DNA from: UBA4802 sp964509195
Lineage (GTDB): Bacteria > Spirochaetota > UBA4802 > UB4802
Direction of reading: 5' to 3'
Length of the DNA: 64,000 bases
Assembly: GCA_964509195.1 (NCBI GenBank)
Contig: CAZDWJ010000009.1
Location: 53,508-117,507 of the forward strand
Shown here: positions 34,292 to 43,029 of the stretch, piece by piece
Position numbering within the stretch: the first letter of the stretch is position 1
How the letters are laid out: every line of letters starts with the position of its first letter
The notes under the pieces: model-generated
Seen by the model: the letters and a program-made list of their open reading frames with translations, nothing else
What the model was told of the DNA's origin: nothing
The model's database searches: none
Translations under genes and position numbers: made by a program

Positions 34292-34912
34292 TTATTTTAT
34301 ATTTTTGATATACCCTTCTATATCCTCATTATCATCACGGGTTAAATTGCAATTAGATTTATAATCAGCATTGGTTTCTTTTGCTACTTTGCCAACTATC
34401 TTCCAGAATGTGCCAAAGTTATCGATATTTGCCCGTGCAACAAACATAGGGCCGCGGAAACCTTTCATAATTCCCGGCATCTGCATATACCCCCACACTC
34501 CTGATGCAAATTTATACCACTGTACTGTAGTTGGTGCAAAAGCCCATTCTGCCTTTTCATAGGTTTCAGTCAATGCTCCGCCATAAGTACATATAGCTTT
34601 TCCATTTTTATTTTCGATAGTTAACTGAACCTTTGGTATTGAAGCACAATCTCTGCGTGACATTACAAGCACCTGCTTATTGCGAATTTCACCGGTGTAT
34701 TTGTTTTCAGTAAGTATCCAGCCATTACCTCCAGCATCTTTTGTCCCTAACTTTTGAGGCAGTTCACTTTGATTCCAGGCATCACACACCAGTTTTGCAA
34801 AATCAGAGCTTAAAAAAACCATAGTGTTTTGAGCAGGCACATAGGAAATGTTCAAAACCAGTAGCAATATACACGTCAAAACAGACATAAACACAACATA
34901 TATAATTCTCAT
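34292..34912 (-). CDS. Exported protein of unknown function (possible SCP-2-like lipid-binding fold)
   Basis: A signal peptide or anchor (residues 6-27, ending near 'YVPAQN') is followed by a 180-residue soluble domain: 'FAKLVCDAWNQSELPQKLG', 'GWILTENKYTGEIRNKQVLV', 'AEWAFAPTTVQWYKFASGVW', 'GIMKGFRGPMFVARANIDNF'. The late segment, where a measured property is followed by an 'MPGIMKGFRGPM' helix, is reminiscent of sterol-carrier (SCP-2) proteins; this is only an impression. It has its own promoter at 34943-34971 and a cggaggg ribosome-binding site. Confidence 0.6.
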   Translation of the reverse strand: MRIIYVVFMSVLTCILLLVLNISYVPAQNTMVFLSSDFAKLVCDAWNQSELPQKLGTKDAGGNGWILTENKYTGEIRNKQVLVMSRRDCASIPKVQLTIENKNGKAICTYGGALTETYEKAEWAFAPTTVQWYKFASGVWGYMQMPGIMKGFRGPMFVARANIDNFGTFWKIVGKVAKETNADYKSNCNLTRDDNEDIEGYIKNIK

Positions 34913-34942
34913 ACAACCCTCCGATAAAAAAAGATTTATACC

Positions 34943-34971
34943 TTTGTAACCTATGGCAATATAGTTGTCAA
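34943..34971 (-). promoter_or_regulatory. Sigma-70-type promoter of the exported protein gene
   Basis: On the minus strand, TTGACA at 34971-34966, a 17-bp spacer and TACAAA at 34948-34943. The ATG at 34912 is about 30 nt downstream. Confidence 0.5.
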
Positions 34972-35255
34972 TTATTTTATTATATTATAAATTATTTAAA
35001 TCATCGTAAAACACTCAGCTTGAAATTATGTATGTTTATACATCCGCTGCTTCTGGTTTTTGATACATGCAGTTATCTTTAAAAAATAAAATAATTTTGA
35101 GGGATAATAACTATAATTTTTTATTTATTGACTTTTAATCTTTTACCCTTTACTCATAACGAGAGGATAATCAACGTAAATGAGTCTAATTATGGATAAA
35201 GAACACAATATTCCACACTTCACCCTTTAATACATGAAGAATGTGGGAGAATCTG

Positions 35256-35278
35256 CATATCCTCGAAAGGAGGATATG
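35256..35278 (+). promoter_or_regulatory. Hairpin in the 5' leader of the FecR-OmpA gene
   Basis: CATATCCTC-GAAAG-GAGGATATG is a perfect 9-bp stem ending 36 nt before the chosen ATG. The loop-side GGAGG-like bases are locked in the stem, while the ggagga used for translation lies 15 bases further on. It could stabilise the mRNA or tune translation. Confidence 0.4.
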
Positions 35279-35314
35279 TGTAGTATTATTCATAGTGTTG
35301 GAGGAAATAGAATT

Positions 35315-36421
35315 ATGAAAAGGTTTTTTATTATCAGCACAATTGTTATTTTACTTTTTTTTACAGGCTTTATTTCATATCTTCTATTAACTGATTACAT
35401 ACTCATCCGCTTCCCTGTTCTTGTTCAGACTAACCCAAAAATAACATTTATTATTGGCACAGCATATTTCCGCGAAGACCCAAAAGCACAGTGGAAGGTA
35501 GCAGTTGTAGGACAAACGCTGTATAAGGGTTATGAGATAAAAACTGACCCTGATTCACGAATAGATATACGATTTCATGACAATACCGCCATCCAGTTGT
35601 CAGGAAGTTCAGAGATGGCTATAGATTCCCTCACAGTGAAAAAAATGGGACTTGATATTCGTTCAGGTTCATTGTATGGAAAATTTGACAAACTATTTAA
35701 GGAACATGATCTGCATATCAAAACACCAACGGCATTTGCTGCAATCAGAGGCACTGATTTAGGATTTGAAGTTATTCAAAAACCTGTGGAAGAGGAGAAA
35801 ATAACTGGAAAAAAGATTACAATGGGTAAAAGAAATATTAAAAAACCTGTAACTACTCCTGAAGAGATACCGGCAGAGCAAACTACTTTCCAGACTGTTG
35901 TCTATTCTTTATCCGGTATTACCGAAATCTACAATCCACTCTTTGAAGAAAACAGAGTGCTTCTATCATACCGCAATAAAGTCACCATTGACGAATCACA
36001 AATGCCAAAAAATCCTGAAGAATTGACAGATGAAGAAATCAAATTGTTACAGGAAAAACTTAACTCACTCCATTTTGATGAGGTATTATTAATCACCGAC
36101 AAGATCACCTTCAATTTAGGAAGTGCTGAGATAGTTCCATCATCATATCCTGAACTGGATAAAATTGTAGAAGTATTAAAAAAGAAAAAAGTTCACGTAA
36201 GGATAGAAGGGCATACTGATGATGTGGGCGAGGCAGCTTTTAATCAGTTACTATCGCAAAAACGTGCCCAGTCAATTAAAGAATATTTTGTTAAGAAGGG
36301 GCTTGATCCAGAACGCTTTGAAACAGTTGGCTATGGTGAATCAAAGCCAATTGCCAACAATAAAACCGAAAAAGGAAGAGCCCAGAACAGGCGCGTTGAG
36401 TTCCTCATCATAGAAAAATAA
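35315..36421 (+). CDS. FecR-domain/OmpA-domain envelope protein
   Basis: One membrane helix (residues 5-28) anchors the protein. A FecR domain (about residues 45-150) has 'AQWKVAVVGQTLYKGYEIKT', 'SRIDIRFHDNTAIQLSGSSE' and 'IKTPTAFAAIRGTDLGFEV', the A-I-R-G-T-D ending being characteristic. A spacer with 'EELTDEEIKLLQEKL' precedes a C-terminal OmpA/MotB domain (about 260-368): 'FNLGSAEIVPSSYPELDKIV', 'RIEGHTDDVG', 'LSQKRAQSIKEYFVKKGLD', 'GYGESKPIANN', 'NRRVEF', which would bind peptidoglycan. ATG 35315 with ggagga 8 bases upstream is preferred over a longer in-frame start at 35234. FecR-OmpA pairs are frequent in spirochaetes. Confidence 0.85.
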   Translation: MKRFFIISTIVILLFFTGFISYLLLTDYILIRFPVLVQTNPKITFIIGTAYFREDPKAQWKVAVVGQTLYKGYEIKTDPDSRIDIRFHDNTAIQLSGSSEMAIDSLTVKKMGLDIRSGSLYGKFDKLFKEHDLHIKTPTAFAAIRGTDLGFEVIQKPVEEEKITGKKITMGKRNIKKPVTTPEEIPAEQTTFQTVVYSLSGITEIYNPLFEENRVLLSYRNKVTIDESQMPKNPEELTDEEIKLLQEKLNSLHFDEVLLITDKITFNLGSAEIVPSSYPELDKIVEVLKKKKVHVRIEGHTDDVGEAAFNQLLSQKRAQSIKEYFVKKGLDPERFETVGYGESKPIANNKTEKGRAQNRRVEFLIIEK

Positions 36422-36441
36422 TTGTATCTTAAAATTTTTAT

Positions 36442-36469
36442 TTGACAACAACCGCCTTTTAAATAGTGT
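36442..36469 (+). promoter_or_regulatory. Promoter of the tRNA-Ser pair
   Basis: TTGACA at 36442-36447, a 16-bp spacer and TAGTGT at 36464-36469, placed 8 bp before the mature 5' end of tRNA-Ser(TGA). It would also serve the second tRNA-Ser and the membrane protein gene that follows without a gap. Confidence 0.5.
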
Positions 36470-36476
36470 TGCTATC

Positions 36477-36559
36477 GGAAGGTTGTCCGAGTGGTCTATG
36501 GAGGCGGTCTTGAAAACCGTTGGGTGAAAGCCCCGGGGGTTCGAATCCCTCACCTTCCG
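36477..36559 (+). tRNA. tRNA-Ser (TGA)
   Basis: Acceptor GGAAGGT pairs with ACCTTCC. The anticodon loop is cttgaaa with TGA. A long variable arm (gggtgaaagcccc) follows, as expected for Ser, and the T-arm is GGGTTCGAATCCC. The CCA is not encoded. Confidence 0.93.
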
Positions 36560-36567
36560 CATGAAAC

Positions 36568-36654
36568 GGAGAGATGCCCGAGAGGCCGAAGGGGACGGTT
36601 TGCTAAACCGTTGTACTGGAAACGGTACCGAGGGTTCGAATCCCTCTCTCTCCG
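36568..36654 (+). tRNA. tRNA-Ser (GCT)
   Basis: Acceptor GGAGAGA pairs with TCTCTCC. The anticodon loop is ttgctaa with GCT, the long variable arm is gtactggaaacggtacc, and the T-arm is GGGTTCGAATCCC. It starts 8 bp after the preceding tRNA-Ser. Confidence 0.93.
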
Positions 36655-36655
36655 A

Positions 36656-37102
36656 ATGGAAAAACTGAAGGTTTACTGGCAACTCATAATACAATACAGC
36701 CGTATCCTGTACGCAAAAATCACTGAGTACTATAAACGCGCAAAGACATTTTGTTTTGAACACAAGCGTGAAATCCTTTTGTCTGTTGCGTATGTACCGT
36801 ATATCGGCTGGCTGTATCCGTTGTATGCGTATGAACACGATGAAGAAGTTCAGAAGCATGCAAAGCGCGCTCTTTTATATGCTGTAGTTGCGGTTGCTAT
36901 GGCCCTTGCTATTTTCACGCTTCTTTTTATGATGCCTCGTCCCTGGCGGTTACTGCGTTTTATATTTACAATGCTTTTGTACATTAATTATTTTTTATAT
37001 TATGCGATAGTTACTGTGCATATATACTGTATCTGGAATAAGAAAGATTTTTCAATAGCAACAGTTGAAAATTATCTTGAAAAATTAGAGCAATATATCT
37101 AA
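36656..37102 (+). CDS. Membrane protein encoded directly after a tRNA (Tic20/DUF4870-like)
   Basis: The best start, ATG 36656, is one base after the discriminator of tRNA-Ser(GCT), leaving no room for an ordinary ribosome-binding site. The reading frame is open through the tRNAs, but translating them gives no meaningful protein. The 148 residues hold three membrane helices: 'EILLSVAYVPYIGWLYPLYA', 'RALLYAVVAVAMALAIFTLL' and 'LRFIFTMLLYINYFLYYAIV'. The pattern 'YVPYIGWLYPLY...KHAKRALL' resembles small DUF4870/Tic20-like membrane proteins. It would be released by tRNA 3' processing as a nearly leaderless message. Confidence 0.6.
   Translation: MEKLKVYWQLIIQYSRILYAKITEYYKRAKTFCFEHKREILLSVAYVPYIGWLYPLYAYEHDEEVQKHAKRALLYAVVAVAMALAIFTLLFMMPRPWRLLRFIFTMLLYINYFLYYAIVTVHIYCIWNKKDFSIATVENYLEKLEQYI
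37004..37015 (+). repeat. Dispersed word GCGATAGTTACT, copy 3
   Basis: Exact copy inside the post-tRNA membrane protein gene, extended as ...ACTGTG, encoding Y-A-I-V-T-V. Confidence 0.7.
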
Positions 37103-37124
37103 ATTTTACATATTGATATATATG

Positions 37125-37197
37125 CGTCCATAGCTCAGTTGGATAGAGCGTCGGACTACGAATCCGAAGGCCAGAGGTTCGAATCCTCTTGGGCGCA
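37125..37197 (+). tRNA. tRNA-Arg (ACG)
   Basis: Acceptor GCGTCCA pairs with TGGGCGC (one G-T pair). The anticodon loop is ctacgaa with ACG, which needs A-to-I editing to read CGN codons. The T-arm is AGAGGTTCGAATCCTCT. A terminator follows at once. Confidence 0.92.
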
Positions 37198-37198
37198 C

Positions 37199-37235
37199 AA
37201 AAAAAAGGGCTGATTGTAACAGTCCTTTTTCTATT
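37199..37235 (+). terminator. Rho-independent terminator of tRNA-Arg
   Basis: AAGGGCTG-ATTGTAA-CAGTCCTT with one G-T pair is followed by TTTTTCTATT. It lies directly downstream of the tRNA. Confidence 0.7.
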
Positions 37236-37498
37236 ATTTCACGTCTATAGTAATCCTTTCCATACCAAAAATAGGCTCATTGCCGGCTTTACTTTAGAAC
37301 AGGATGTGGTAATGTCACAGAGTAAATCGATGCCATTGTAAATGTGACGCTGAGTTCACTTTACACTGGCAACATAAAATCCTCACTCCAATTAAGGATG
37401 ACTATCCTTACTGTCATTTGCGGGTTTGACCAAGCACCGATGCTTCTATTAAAGCATAAATCCTTGCAAACAAAATGAGTCTTTTTACATTAATCATT
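37236..37498. other. Intergenic region with small palindromes
   Basis: No gene was recognised. Two short perfect stems are present: AAGGAT-GACT-ATCCTT at about 37394 and AAGCA-CCGA-TGCTT at about 37435. They look like REP-type debris and have no U-run. The region ends at the stop of the exported protein on the minus strand. Confidence 0.4.
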
Positions 37499-38290
37499 TT
37501 ACAATTTTGCACTCACACCTAAGCTATATGTATTATAGCCTTTTGTATCCTTGGTTTCTCCTGCCATATTGATAAGCCCACTTAAGGTTACACCTGAAGT
37601 TGTTTCAATAATATCAAAACCATAAGAGATAATTGTTGTTGAAGGAATATCATACGAGGTTTGCATACCTACATACGCTGGATCTGTTGTTATATCAGTA
37701 CTACCCTTCAATGATTTCACCATCAGGAAAGGAGAAAAGGTAAATGTATCAGCAAATCCAATATGTATCTGCATTCCTAAAACCGGTCCATACATTCCGG
37801 ATGTAAGTGTTATTGTCATCGTGCCACTGCTATACGGATCAGGCATTGTGAATGATGTTGTAGTCAACATCAAATCATATCCACCAAAAAATATAAACTT
37901 GAATGACTCCTGATTAACTATTGGTAACTCAAACGCAGGTGTCAGGTCAAAACCAATAAAATTTAAAGACTCCTTACCAAAACCAGTATCCAGTTCACCA
38001 TTCATGACAAACATGCCAAACATGCCTTCAATGGCACCCCAGTCCCCACCATAGCGGGGAATCCAGCCTAAAAACACACCAACCATTGAAAACTGGTCTG
38101 CACTGATGTAGGCAAAAGATGCATTAAGCGTATTGGAGCCGGTTGATTCTTCAGGGTATTCTGGATATCCTAATGGAGGTGGAGAAATAGAAAAGTTGGT
38201 TTGCGTAGTGCTTCCTGATTGTGCAAATAAATTTGAAACAACTAAAAGAACTAAAAGAAAGCAAAAGAAAAGAATTAGTTTGGTTTTCAT
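37499..38290 (-). CDS. Exported beta-barrel-like envelope protein of unknown function
   Basis: A clear signal peptide (residues 1-24, cleavage near 'SNLFA-QSGST') precedes 240 residues made of alternating short strands with Gly/aromatic turns ('FSMVGVFLGWIPRYGGDWGA', 'TMTITLTSGMYGPVLGMQIH', 'TIISYGFDIIETTSGVTLSG') and ends 'NTYSLGVSAKL', with a C-terminal strand typical of outer-membrane barrels. No family was recognised. A good promoter (38323-38351) and a free-standing position suggest a monocistronic message. Confidence 0.65.
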   Translation of the reverse strand: MKTKLILFFCFLLVLLVVSNLFAQSGSTTQTNFSISPPPLGYPEYPEESTGSNTLNASFAYISADQFSMVGVFLGWIPRYGGDWGAIEGMFGMFVMNGELDTGFGKESLNFIGFDLTPAFELPIVNQESFKFIFFGGYDLMLTTTSFTMPDPYSSGTMTITLTSGMYGPVLGMQIHIGFADTFTFSPFLMVKSLKGSTDITTDPAYVGMQTSYDIPSTTIISYGFDIIETTSGVTLSGLINMAGETKDTKGYNTYSLGVSAKL

Positions 38291-38322
38291 GATTTTTACT
38301 CCAATGCAATATTGATTCTATA

Positions 38323-38351
38323 ACTATAAATTGGTAATTGACAAAAGTCAA
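38323..38351 (-). promoter_or_regulatory. Sigma-70-type promoter of the exported barrel-like protein
   Basis: On the minus strand TTGACT at 38351-38346, a 17-bp spacer and TATAGT at 38328-38323. The start codon at 38290 is 33 nt downstream. Confidence 0.6.
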
Positions 38352-38372
38352 TAGTTTTTGCAATAAAAAACA

Positions 38373-38404
38373 AAGGCGGTGATGTGATACCCACCGCTCT
38401 TTTG
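38373..38404 (-). terminator. Terminator downstream of leuB
   Basis: GCGGTG at 38376-38381 and CACCGC at 38392-38397 form a stem. Read on the minus strand it is followed by CTTTGTTTTTT. It lies about 45 bp after the leuB stop. Confidence 0.55.
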
Positions 38405-38448
38405 GCTATTGATATAGTATTTAAGGGTACGTTTAAAAAATAATTTGT

Positions 38449-39516
38449 TTACTCCACTGCATATTCAGCTACTTTATCGCCTACCTGTGTGGTGGTAAGA
38501 CCCATTTTGCCCGCAGCAAGGGATTTTATATCACGTTGTAATACCTCAACCACACCTTTTTCAATGCGGTTTGCTGCTTTCTCCTCTCCAAGATGTGCCA
38601 TCATCATCTGTGCTGCACATATGGCAGCAAGCGGATTTATCACATTTTTACCGGTGTACTTTGGTGCTGAACCCCCAATTGGCTCAAACATTGACACACC
38701 CTGTGGATTGATATTTCCTCCAGCTGCAATGCCCATTCCACCTTGCGTAATAGCACCAAGGTCAGTAATAATATCACCAAACATGTTGCCGGTAACAATC
38801 ACATCAAACCACTCAGGATTTTTTACCATCCACATGCAGGTTGCATCAACATGGTAATATTCACGTGTAATATCAGGATATTCCTTTTGCCCAATTTCAT
38901 GAAATGCACGTTCCCATAAATCATACACATATGTTAATACATTGGTTTTACCAACCAATGCCAGCGTCTTCTTTTTATTGCGCTTGCGCGCGTATTCAAA
39001 CGCATAACGTAAACATCGCTCAACCTGAAAACGGTTGTACACCATTATCTGCATGGCTTCTTCATGTGGAGTGCCCTTCATGGTAACACCACCAATGCCG
39101 CTATACACATCACCGGTGTTTTCGCGCACCACAACATAATCAATATCCTGCGGACCTTTATCTTTTAGCGGTGTCTCAACATTGGGATATAGTTTTACGG
39201 GGCGCAAATTGATATACTGATCCAGTTCAAAACGCAATCTAAGCAGAATGCCTTTTTCTAAAATGCCAGGCTTAACATCAGGATGGCCGATAGCTCCTAA
39301 AAATATTGCATCGTATTTTTTCAGCTCTTCAATTGCCCCATCCGTAAGTGTTTCACCTGTTTTAAGGTATCGCTCACCACCAAAATCATAATTAGAAAAA
39401 TTGAGCATAATGTTTTCCACCTGAGCAACTGCTTTCAATACCTTTACGCCTTCAGCAACTACTTCTGGTCCGGTACCATCGCCTGGTATTACTGCAATAT
39501 TGTACGATTTTTTCAT
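38449..39516 (-). CDS. leuB: 3-isopropylmalate dehydrogenase
   Basis: Oxidatively decarboxylates 3-isopropylmalate in leucine synthesis, using NAD. 'AVIPGDGTGPEVVAEGVKVL' at residues 6-25, 'VVVRENTGDVYSGIGG' near 120 (substrate-recognition and Arg region), 'KTNVLTYVYDLWERAF' near 195 with the Lys, 'VTGNMFGDIITDLGAITQGG' near 245 with the metal-binding Asp, and 'SMFEPIGGSAPKYTGKNVIN' near 280, the NAD-site signature. The 355 residues are normal. Isocitrate or tartrate dehydrogenase relatives cannot be wholly excluded. No other leu gene is adjacent. ATG 39516 fits the gggaga site. Confidence 0.87.
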   Translation of the reverse strand: MKKSYNIAVIPGDGTGPEVVAEGVKVLKAVAQVENIMLNFSNYDFGGERYLKTGETLTDGAIEELKKYDAIFLGAIGHPDVKPGILEKGILLRLRFELDQYINLRPVKLYPNVETPLKDKGPQDIDYVVVRENTGDVYSGIGGVTMKGTPHEEAMQIMVYNRFQVERCLRYAFEYARKRNKKKTLALVGKTNVLTYVYDLWERAFHEIGQKEYPDITREYYHVDATCMWMVKNPEWFDVIVTGNMFGDIITDLGAITQGGMGIAAGGNINPQGVSMFEPIGGSAPKYTGKNVINPLAAICAAQMMMAHLGEEKAANRIEKGVVEVLQRDIKSLAAGKMGLTTTQVGDKVAEYAVE

Positions 39517-39759
39517 AGCATAGTCTCCCACTATATTGTAAATTGTAGTAATGCAATTATAAAGCAGAATAATACACGTGTAAAATCCTAATAAATTTTT
39601 ATCAATCCATAATCGTTCTTATTCATTGTAATATTTGCTCTCACTTTTCAGGTTGTATTGACAAAGTTCTATTACTACGCACGCCACCTCTTTAGGTAAA
39701 CTTCACTAATTATCTCCACAGTATTGATAGTTTACCTGTGTAATAACTAATTTCTATTT

Positions 39760-40455
39760 TTACAAAAAGCTTACAATACCATGAGCTATCGCCACATGTA
39801 CACCATATATAGTAAATGCATCATATAAAAAGTGAGCTATCATGACAGGCAGTAATGAATTGGTTTTGATATATAAATATGCCCAAAGCGCTCCCCACAA
39901 TCCCGCTTCAATCCAGGTGCCCGGCCCCATTGACCAGTGAATGGCAACAAAAAGCAATGTAGAAGCGCATACCAATACCCACGTTTTAGATGTTATAGAT
40001 TTTAGCTGATGTATTGCAATACCGCGGTAAATAATTTCCTCATAAATGCCCGCAGTTATTGACAGATACAGCACATATAAAAACACATACAAAGGCTGCC
40101 ACTGCGGCAACGGAAAATACCAGAATGATTTTATTGTAAAACCATATTTATTCTTAACATACATAAACACAATTGTTATCAATGTATACAGGAAAAACAC
40201 CACCATAAAAAGCACAATTCCCCATATCCACTGTTTCAATTGTTTTACGTTAATCCCCAGGCTCCCCCACCAAAACCATCCAGCCTGGTATGCCACATAT
40301 AGCAGTGTACTCTGCCAGCCAATGTATACCAGAACATCTAATACCAGATTAAGTTTTATTGCATCTTCTGGCACTAGTGGCAGGTAAAAATCATTGAGCA
40401 GCAAAGGAGATGCAAGTATTAATAGGCGCATGACCACTTTTGTTATTTGCCTCAT
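39760..40455 (-). CDS. CPBP-family intramembrane metalloprotease (CAAX/Abi)
   Basis: The protein has seven or so membrane helices in 231 residues. Motif 1 'GIYEEIIYRGIAIHQL' (E-E-x-x-x-R, about residue 137) and motif 2 'FVAIHWSMG' with a His near residue 170, then 'LLPVMIAHFLYDAF' with His/Asp near 208, make up the glutamate/histidine active site of the Rce1/CPBP family. Bacterial roles range from bacteriocin immunity to protein maturation and cannot be assigned here. The gene stands alone between leuB and the radical SAM gene. Confidence 0.87.
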   Translation of the reverse strand: MRQITKVVMRLLILASPLLLNDFYLPLVPEDAIKLNLVLDVLVYIGWQSTLLYVAYQAGWFWWGSLGINVKQLKQWIWGIVLFMVVFFLYTLITIVFMYVKNKYGFTIKSFWYFPLPQWQPLYVFLYVLYLSITAGIYEEIIYRGIAIHQLKSITSKTWVLVCASTLLFVAIHWSMGPGTWIEAGLWGALWAYLYIKTNSLLPVMIAHFLYDAFTIYGVHVAIAHGIVSFL

Positions 40456-40575
40456 GACCCGGTTCCTGAAAAAAAATTTTTTAAAACTTCACCCCTTCTC
40501 TTCTTTTTAACAGGCAAACAGAACCACCAAGAAAGTGTTACACTGAAATTACTTCATCTGCCACTATATTGACCA

Positions 40576-41544
40576 TTATATATTATAATAAAATTCAACA
40601 GGTTGCAACTCACGTGTGTTCATCTTCTTTTGTGTAACAAAAAACGTGCGAATATGCAAGCACAAATCACATTTATTCAAGTAACTACTCTGTGCAACAA
40701 AACCTTCTTTATGTGCTATGGCAAATAAGCCTGCTATCCCCTCAGTGTAAAGCGTTTCTATAAGCGGATAGGTAGCGCTGTCAATTTCTTTCCCAACATC
40801 CTGCACACGGATTGCTATCCCGCTACACAAACCCGGTATAAAATTACCATACAGATCAAAATGAAAATGGCTGGTAGTAGCTAATTCCCGGCACGGTGGA
40901 CTTTTAAGTATTTCTTCAAACATTTGTGTACGATAGTAACCTTTGAATAACCCAACTGCCCTGCCACCATAGTGTATCCAGTACCTTTCCGGGATTTTTG
41001 CAACATACCCTTTGCCAAAATAAGACTCATACTCTTGAAGGCTGTGAGTGCTAAAGCTATCGAACACCCCCAAATCCTTATAAAAATCCATTACCCACGG
41101 AAAGACATTTACCCCGGCATTGTGGCAGGCTGCAATGAGCGCCTTTGTTTTTTCAAAAGGTACATATTCATTGTGAAATGGACTTATTGATATAAGCAGA
41201 GTATGTACACCATGTTCTTTAAGCGCGTGTAGTATGTGTTGTTTGCTTTCATTATACCACGACGCATTGGTTTCTATGTACTCAATATCAATTCCATAAC
41301 GTGTAATGACATCAATTGATTTTAAAAGACTTTCAATCTGTAAAAACGGCTCACCTCCACCAATGTGAATACTGGTACAACCGTGTTTAAGTAACACCTT
41401 ACAAATACTATGCAGCGTATCACTCTGGATGTAGCTTTTATCGCGCTGTGGCGAACACGCATACAGACAGTGCCTGCAGCGTGATGAACAGGAATAATTG
41501 GTGATAATACCACCAGACACCAGATAGGAAATTTGCAAACCCAT
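40576..41544 (-). CDS. Radical SAM protein
   Basis: The N-terminal cluster motif 'NYSCSSRCRHCLYAC' gives C-x3-C-x2-C for the 4Fe-4S cluster that cleaves S-adenosylmethionine. 'SIHIGGGEPFLQIESLL' (about residue 57) is the G-G-E motif binding SAM. 'LLISISPFHNEYVP' near 118 and later Cys ('SPPCRELATT', 'KCDLCLHIRTFF' near 295) may carry a second cluster. At 322 residues it is between SPASM-type and simple enzymes. It starts 2 bp after the stop of the OPA transporter, so they are one operon. The substrate is unknown. Confidence 0.85.
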   Translation of the reverse strand: MGLQISYLVSGGIITNYSCSSRCRHCLYACSPQRDKSYIQSDTLHSICKVLLKHGCTSIHIGGGEPFLQIESLLKSIDVITRYGIDIEYIETNASWYNESKQHILHALKEHGVHTLLISISPFHNEYVPFEKTKALIAACHNAGVNVFPWVMDFYKDLGVFDSFSTHSLQEYESYFGKGYVAKIPERYWIHYGGRAVGLFKGYYRTQMFEEILKSPPCRELATTSHFHFDLYGNFIPGLCSGIAIRVQDVGKEIDSATYPLIETLYTEGIAGLFAIAHKEGFVAQSSYLNKCDLCLHIRTFFVTQKKMNTRELQPVEFYYNI

Positions 41545-41546
41545 AG

Positions 41547-42884
41547 TTATCCGCGTGGTTTTACTTTCCAGGTAAATGCAAGCAGTACAATTGATGCAAA
41601 CGTACAGCCAACTATGGTGTACAGCACAATATCCCAGCTTGTTGAAACATCGTACACCGCTCTAAAATGCTCCAGCATAAAGCCAAAACCCTTGGCCTGT
41701 ACCGTTCTTCCTATATAGCCAAACAAGCCAATAAATCCTGCCGCAGTGCCCACTGCTTTCTTATTGGTTAAATCAAGACCCATAACACCAAGCATCATCA
41801 CCGGTGGATACACAAAAAATCCAATGACAGAAAACATTGCAAAGTAAAACCACATACTTGTGTGTGGATATACAACAATGGCATAAAAGGCAAGTACAAC
41901 AGGAATCATACACAAAAGGCTCACCATGCCACGGCGTCCCTGCAGTTTGTCCGAAATCCAGCCAAAAAGAATAGTTGATGGAATACCGGCAAACTCAAGC
42001 ACCATTACGCCAAAACCACCAGCGGTGATACTTGCTCCTTTTACCTCACGTAAAAACATTGGTCCCCAATCAAGCATGCTGTAGCGTGCAATATACACAA
42101 AGAAGTTTGCAAACGCTACCACCCATAAAAGTTTATTTTTAAGGATATATTCTACAAAGAGCACCCTGGTAGATAATTCCGATTCAAAATGATGCGGTGA
42201 CTGCTGGGGATAGTCATTGCGGTATTCCTCAATAGATGGCAGACCCACTGATTGCGGTGTATCGCGCAGTCGCCATAGCAAATATGCGGCACATATAATG
42301 GCGATAGCTCCGGGAATAAAAAATGCGTTTTGAAGACCAAAGTGGCTTGCAGCATATGCAGCCAGTACTCCGGCAATACCACCACCAACATTATGGGCAA
42401 TATTCCATATAGAGAAAATGGTACCACGCTCACTCACACTAAACCAGTGACCAATAGCTCTTCCGCACGGTGGCCACCCTGCACCCTGTATAAACCCATT
42501 CAGCGCCCACAGCCAGAAATGCAGCGTATAGCTGTGCACAGAACCAAACGCAAAATTAAGCAGAGCTGTAAGTACCAGCCCAAACGGCATAAACGTGCGT
42601 ACATTGCTGCGGTCAGACACCGAACCAAGCAAAAATTTACCAAGTCCATACGCAAAGGCACTCACCGCTAAAATACTACCAATCTGCGAATGGTCGTAGC
42701 CAAATACTGCCTGCATGTCCTTTGCAACTGTGGAAAGGTTGTTGCGAACAATGTAAAATGTAGCATACCCAATAAATGTTGCCTCTAAGATATTCCAGCG
42801 CAATCGTGGATATAGCCTTTGTATTTTATCCGGTAGCAACAATGGCTTTGGATGTGGTGGTGCAAATATTCGTAATAGTTTCAT
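41547..42884 (-). CDS. Organophosphate:phosphate antiporter family transporter (GlpT/UhpT-like MFS)
   Basis: The protein has 12 membrane helices in 445 residues. 'FIGYATFYIVRNNLSTVAKD' near residue 38, 'GYDHSQIGSILAVSAFAYGL', 'GKFLLGSVSDRSNVRTFMPF' and 'NGFIQGAGWPPCGRAIGHWF' near 125 are diagnostic of the OPA family (GlpT, UhpT, UhpC). 'ARYSMLDWGPMFLREVKG' in helix 7 is also characteristic. The probable substrate is an organic phosphate ester. ATG 42884 is preferred over the in-frame GTG/ATG upstream, which would add an odd hydrophobic leader. It forms an operon with the radical SAM gene. Confidence 0.87.
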   Translation of the reverse strand: MKLLRIFAPPHPKPLLLPDKIQRLYPRLRWNILEATFIGYATFYIVRNNLSTVAKDMQAVFGYDHSQIGSILAVSAFAYGLGKFLLGSVSDRSNVRTFMPFGLVLTALLNFAFGSVHSYTLHFWLWALNGFIQGAGWPPCGRAIGHWFSVSERGTIFSIWNIAHNVGGGIAGVLAAYAASHFGLQNAFFIPGAIAIICAAYLLWRLRDTPQSVGLPSIEEYRNDYPQQSPHHFESELSTRVLFVEYILKNKLLWVVAFANFFVYIARYSMLDWGPMFLREVKGASITAGGFGVMVLEFAGIPSTILFGWISDKLQGRRGMVSLLCMIPVVLAFYAIVVYPHTSMWFYFAMFSVIGFFVYPPVMMLGVMGLDLTNKKAVGTAAGFIGLFGYIGRTVQAKGFGFMLEHFRAVYDVSTSWDIVLYTIVGCTFASIVLLAFTWKVKPRG

Positions 42885-43029
42885 AATTATGACCCTATAA
42901 ATAAAAATTGCTACAAAGAAGTAAAATATACAGGAATGTATTGGTAATTGTAAATACAATTTTACCATATGTATAATTTATTTTTTCATAGTTTTGCGTT
43001 AAAATTACATAAAGCAAAAGGGGCATATT

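Larger units (their letters stand above)
34913..35314. other. Divergent intergenic region with structured leader
   Basis: This 400-bp region between divergent genes contains the minus-strand promoter at 34943-34971 and, for the plus strand, a TTGACT box near 35129 with a weak -10. It then has an imperfect pairing of CCACACTTCA with TGAAGAATGTGG (35211-35244) and a perfect hairpin at 35256-35278, just before the FecR-OmpA start. Confidence 0.45.
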
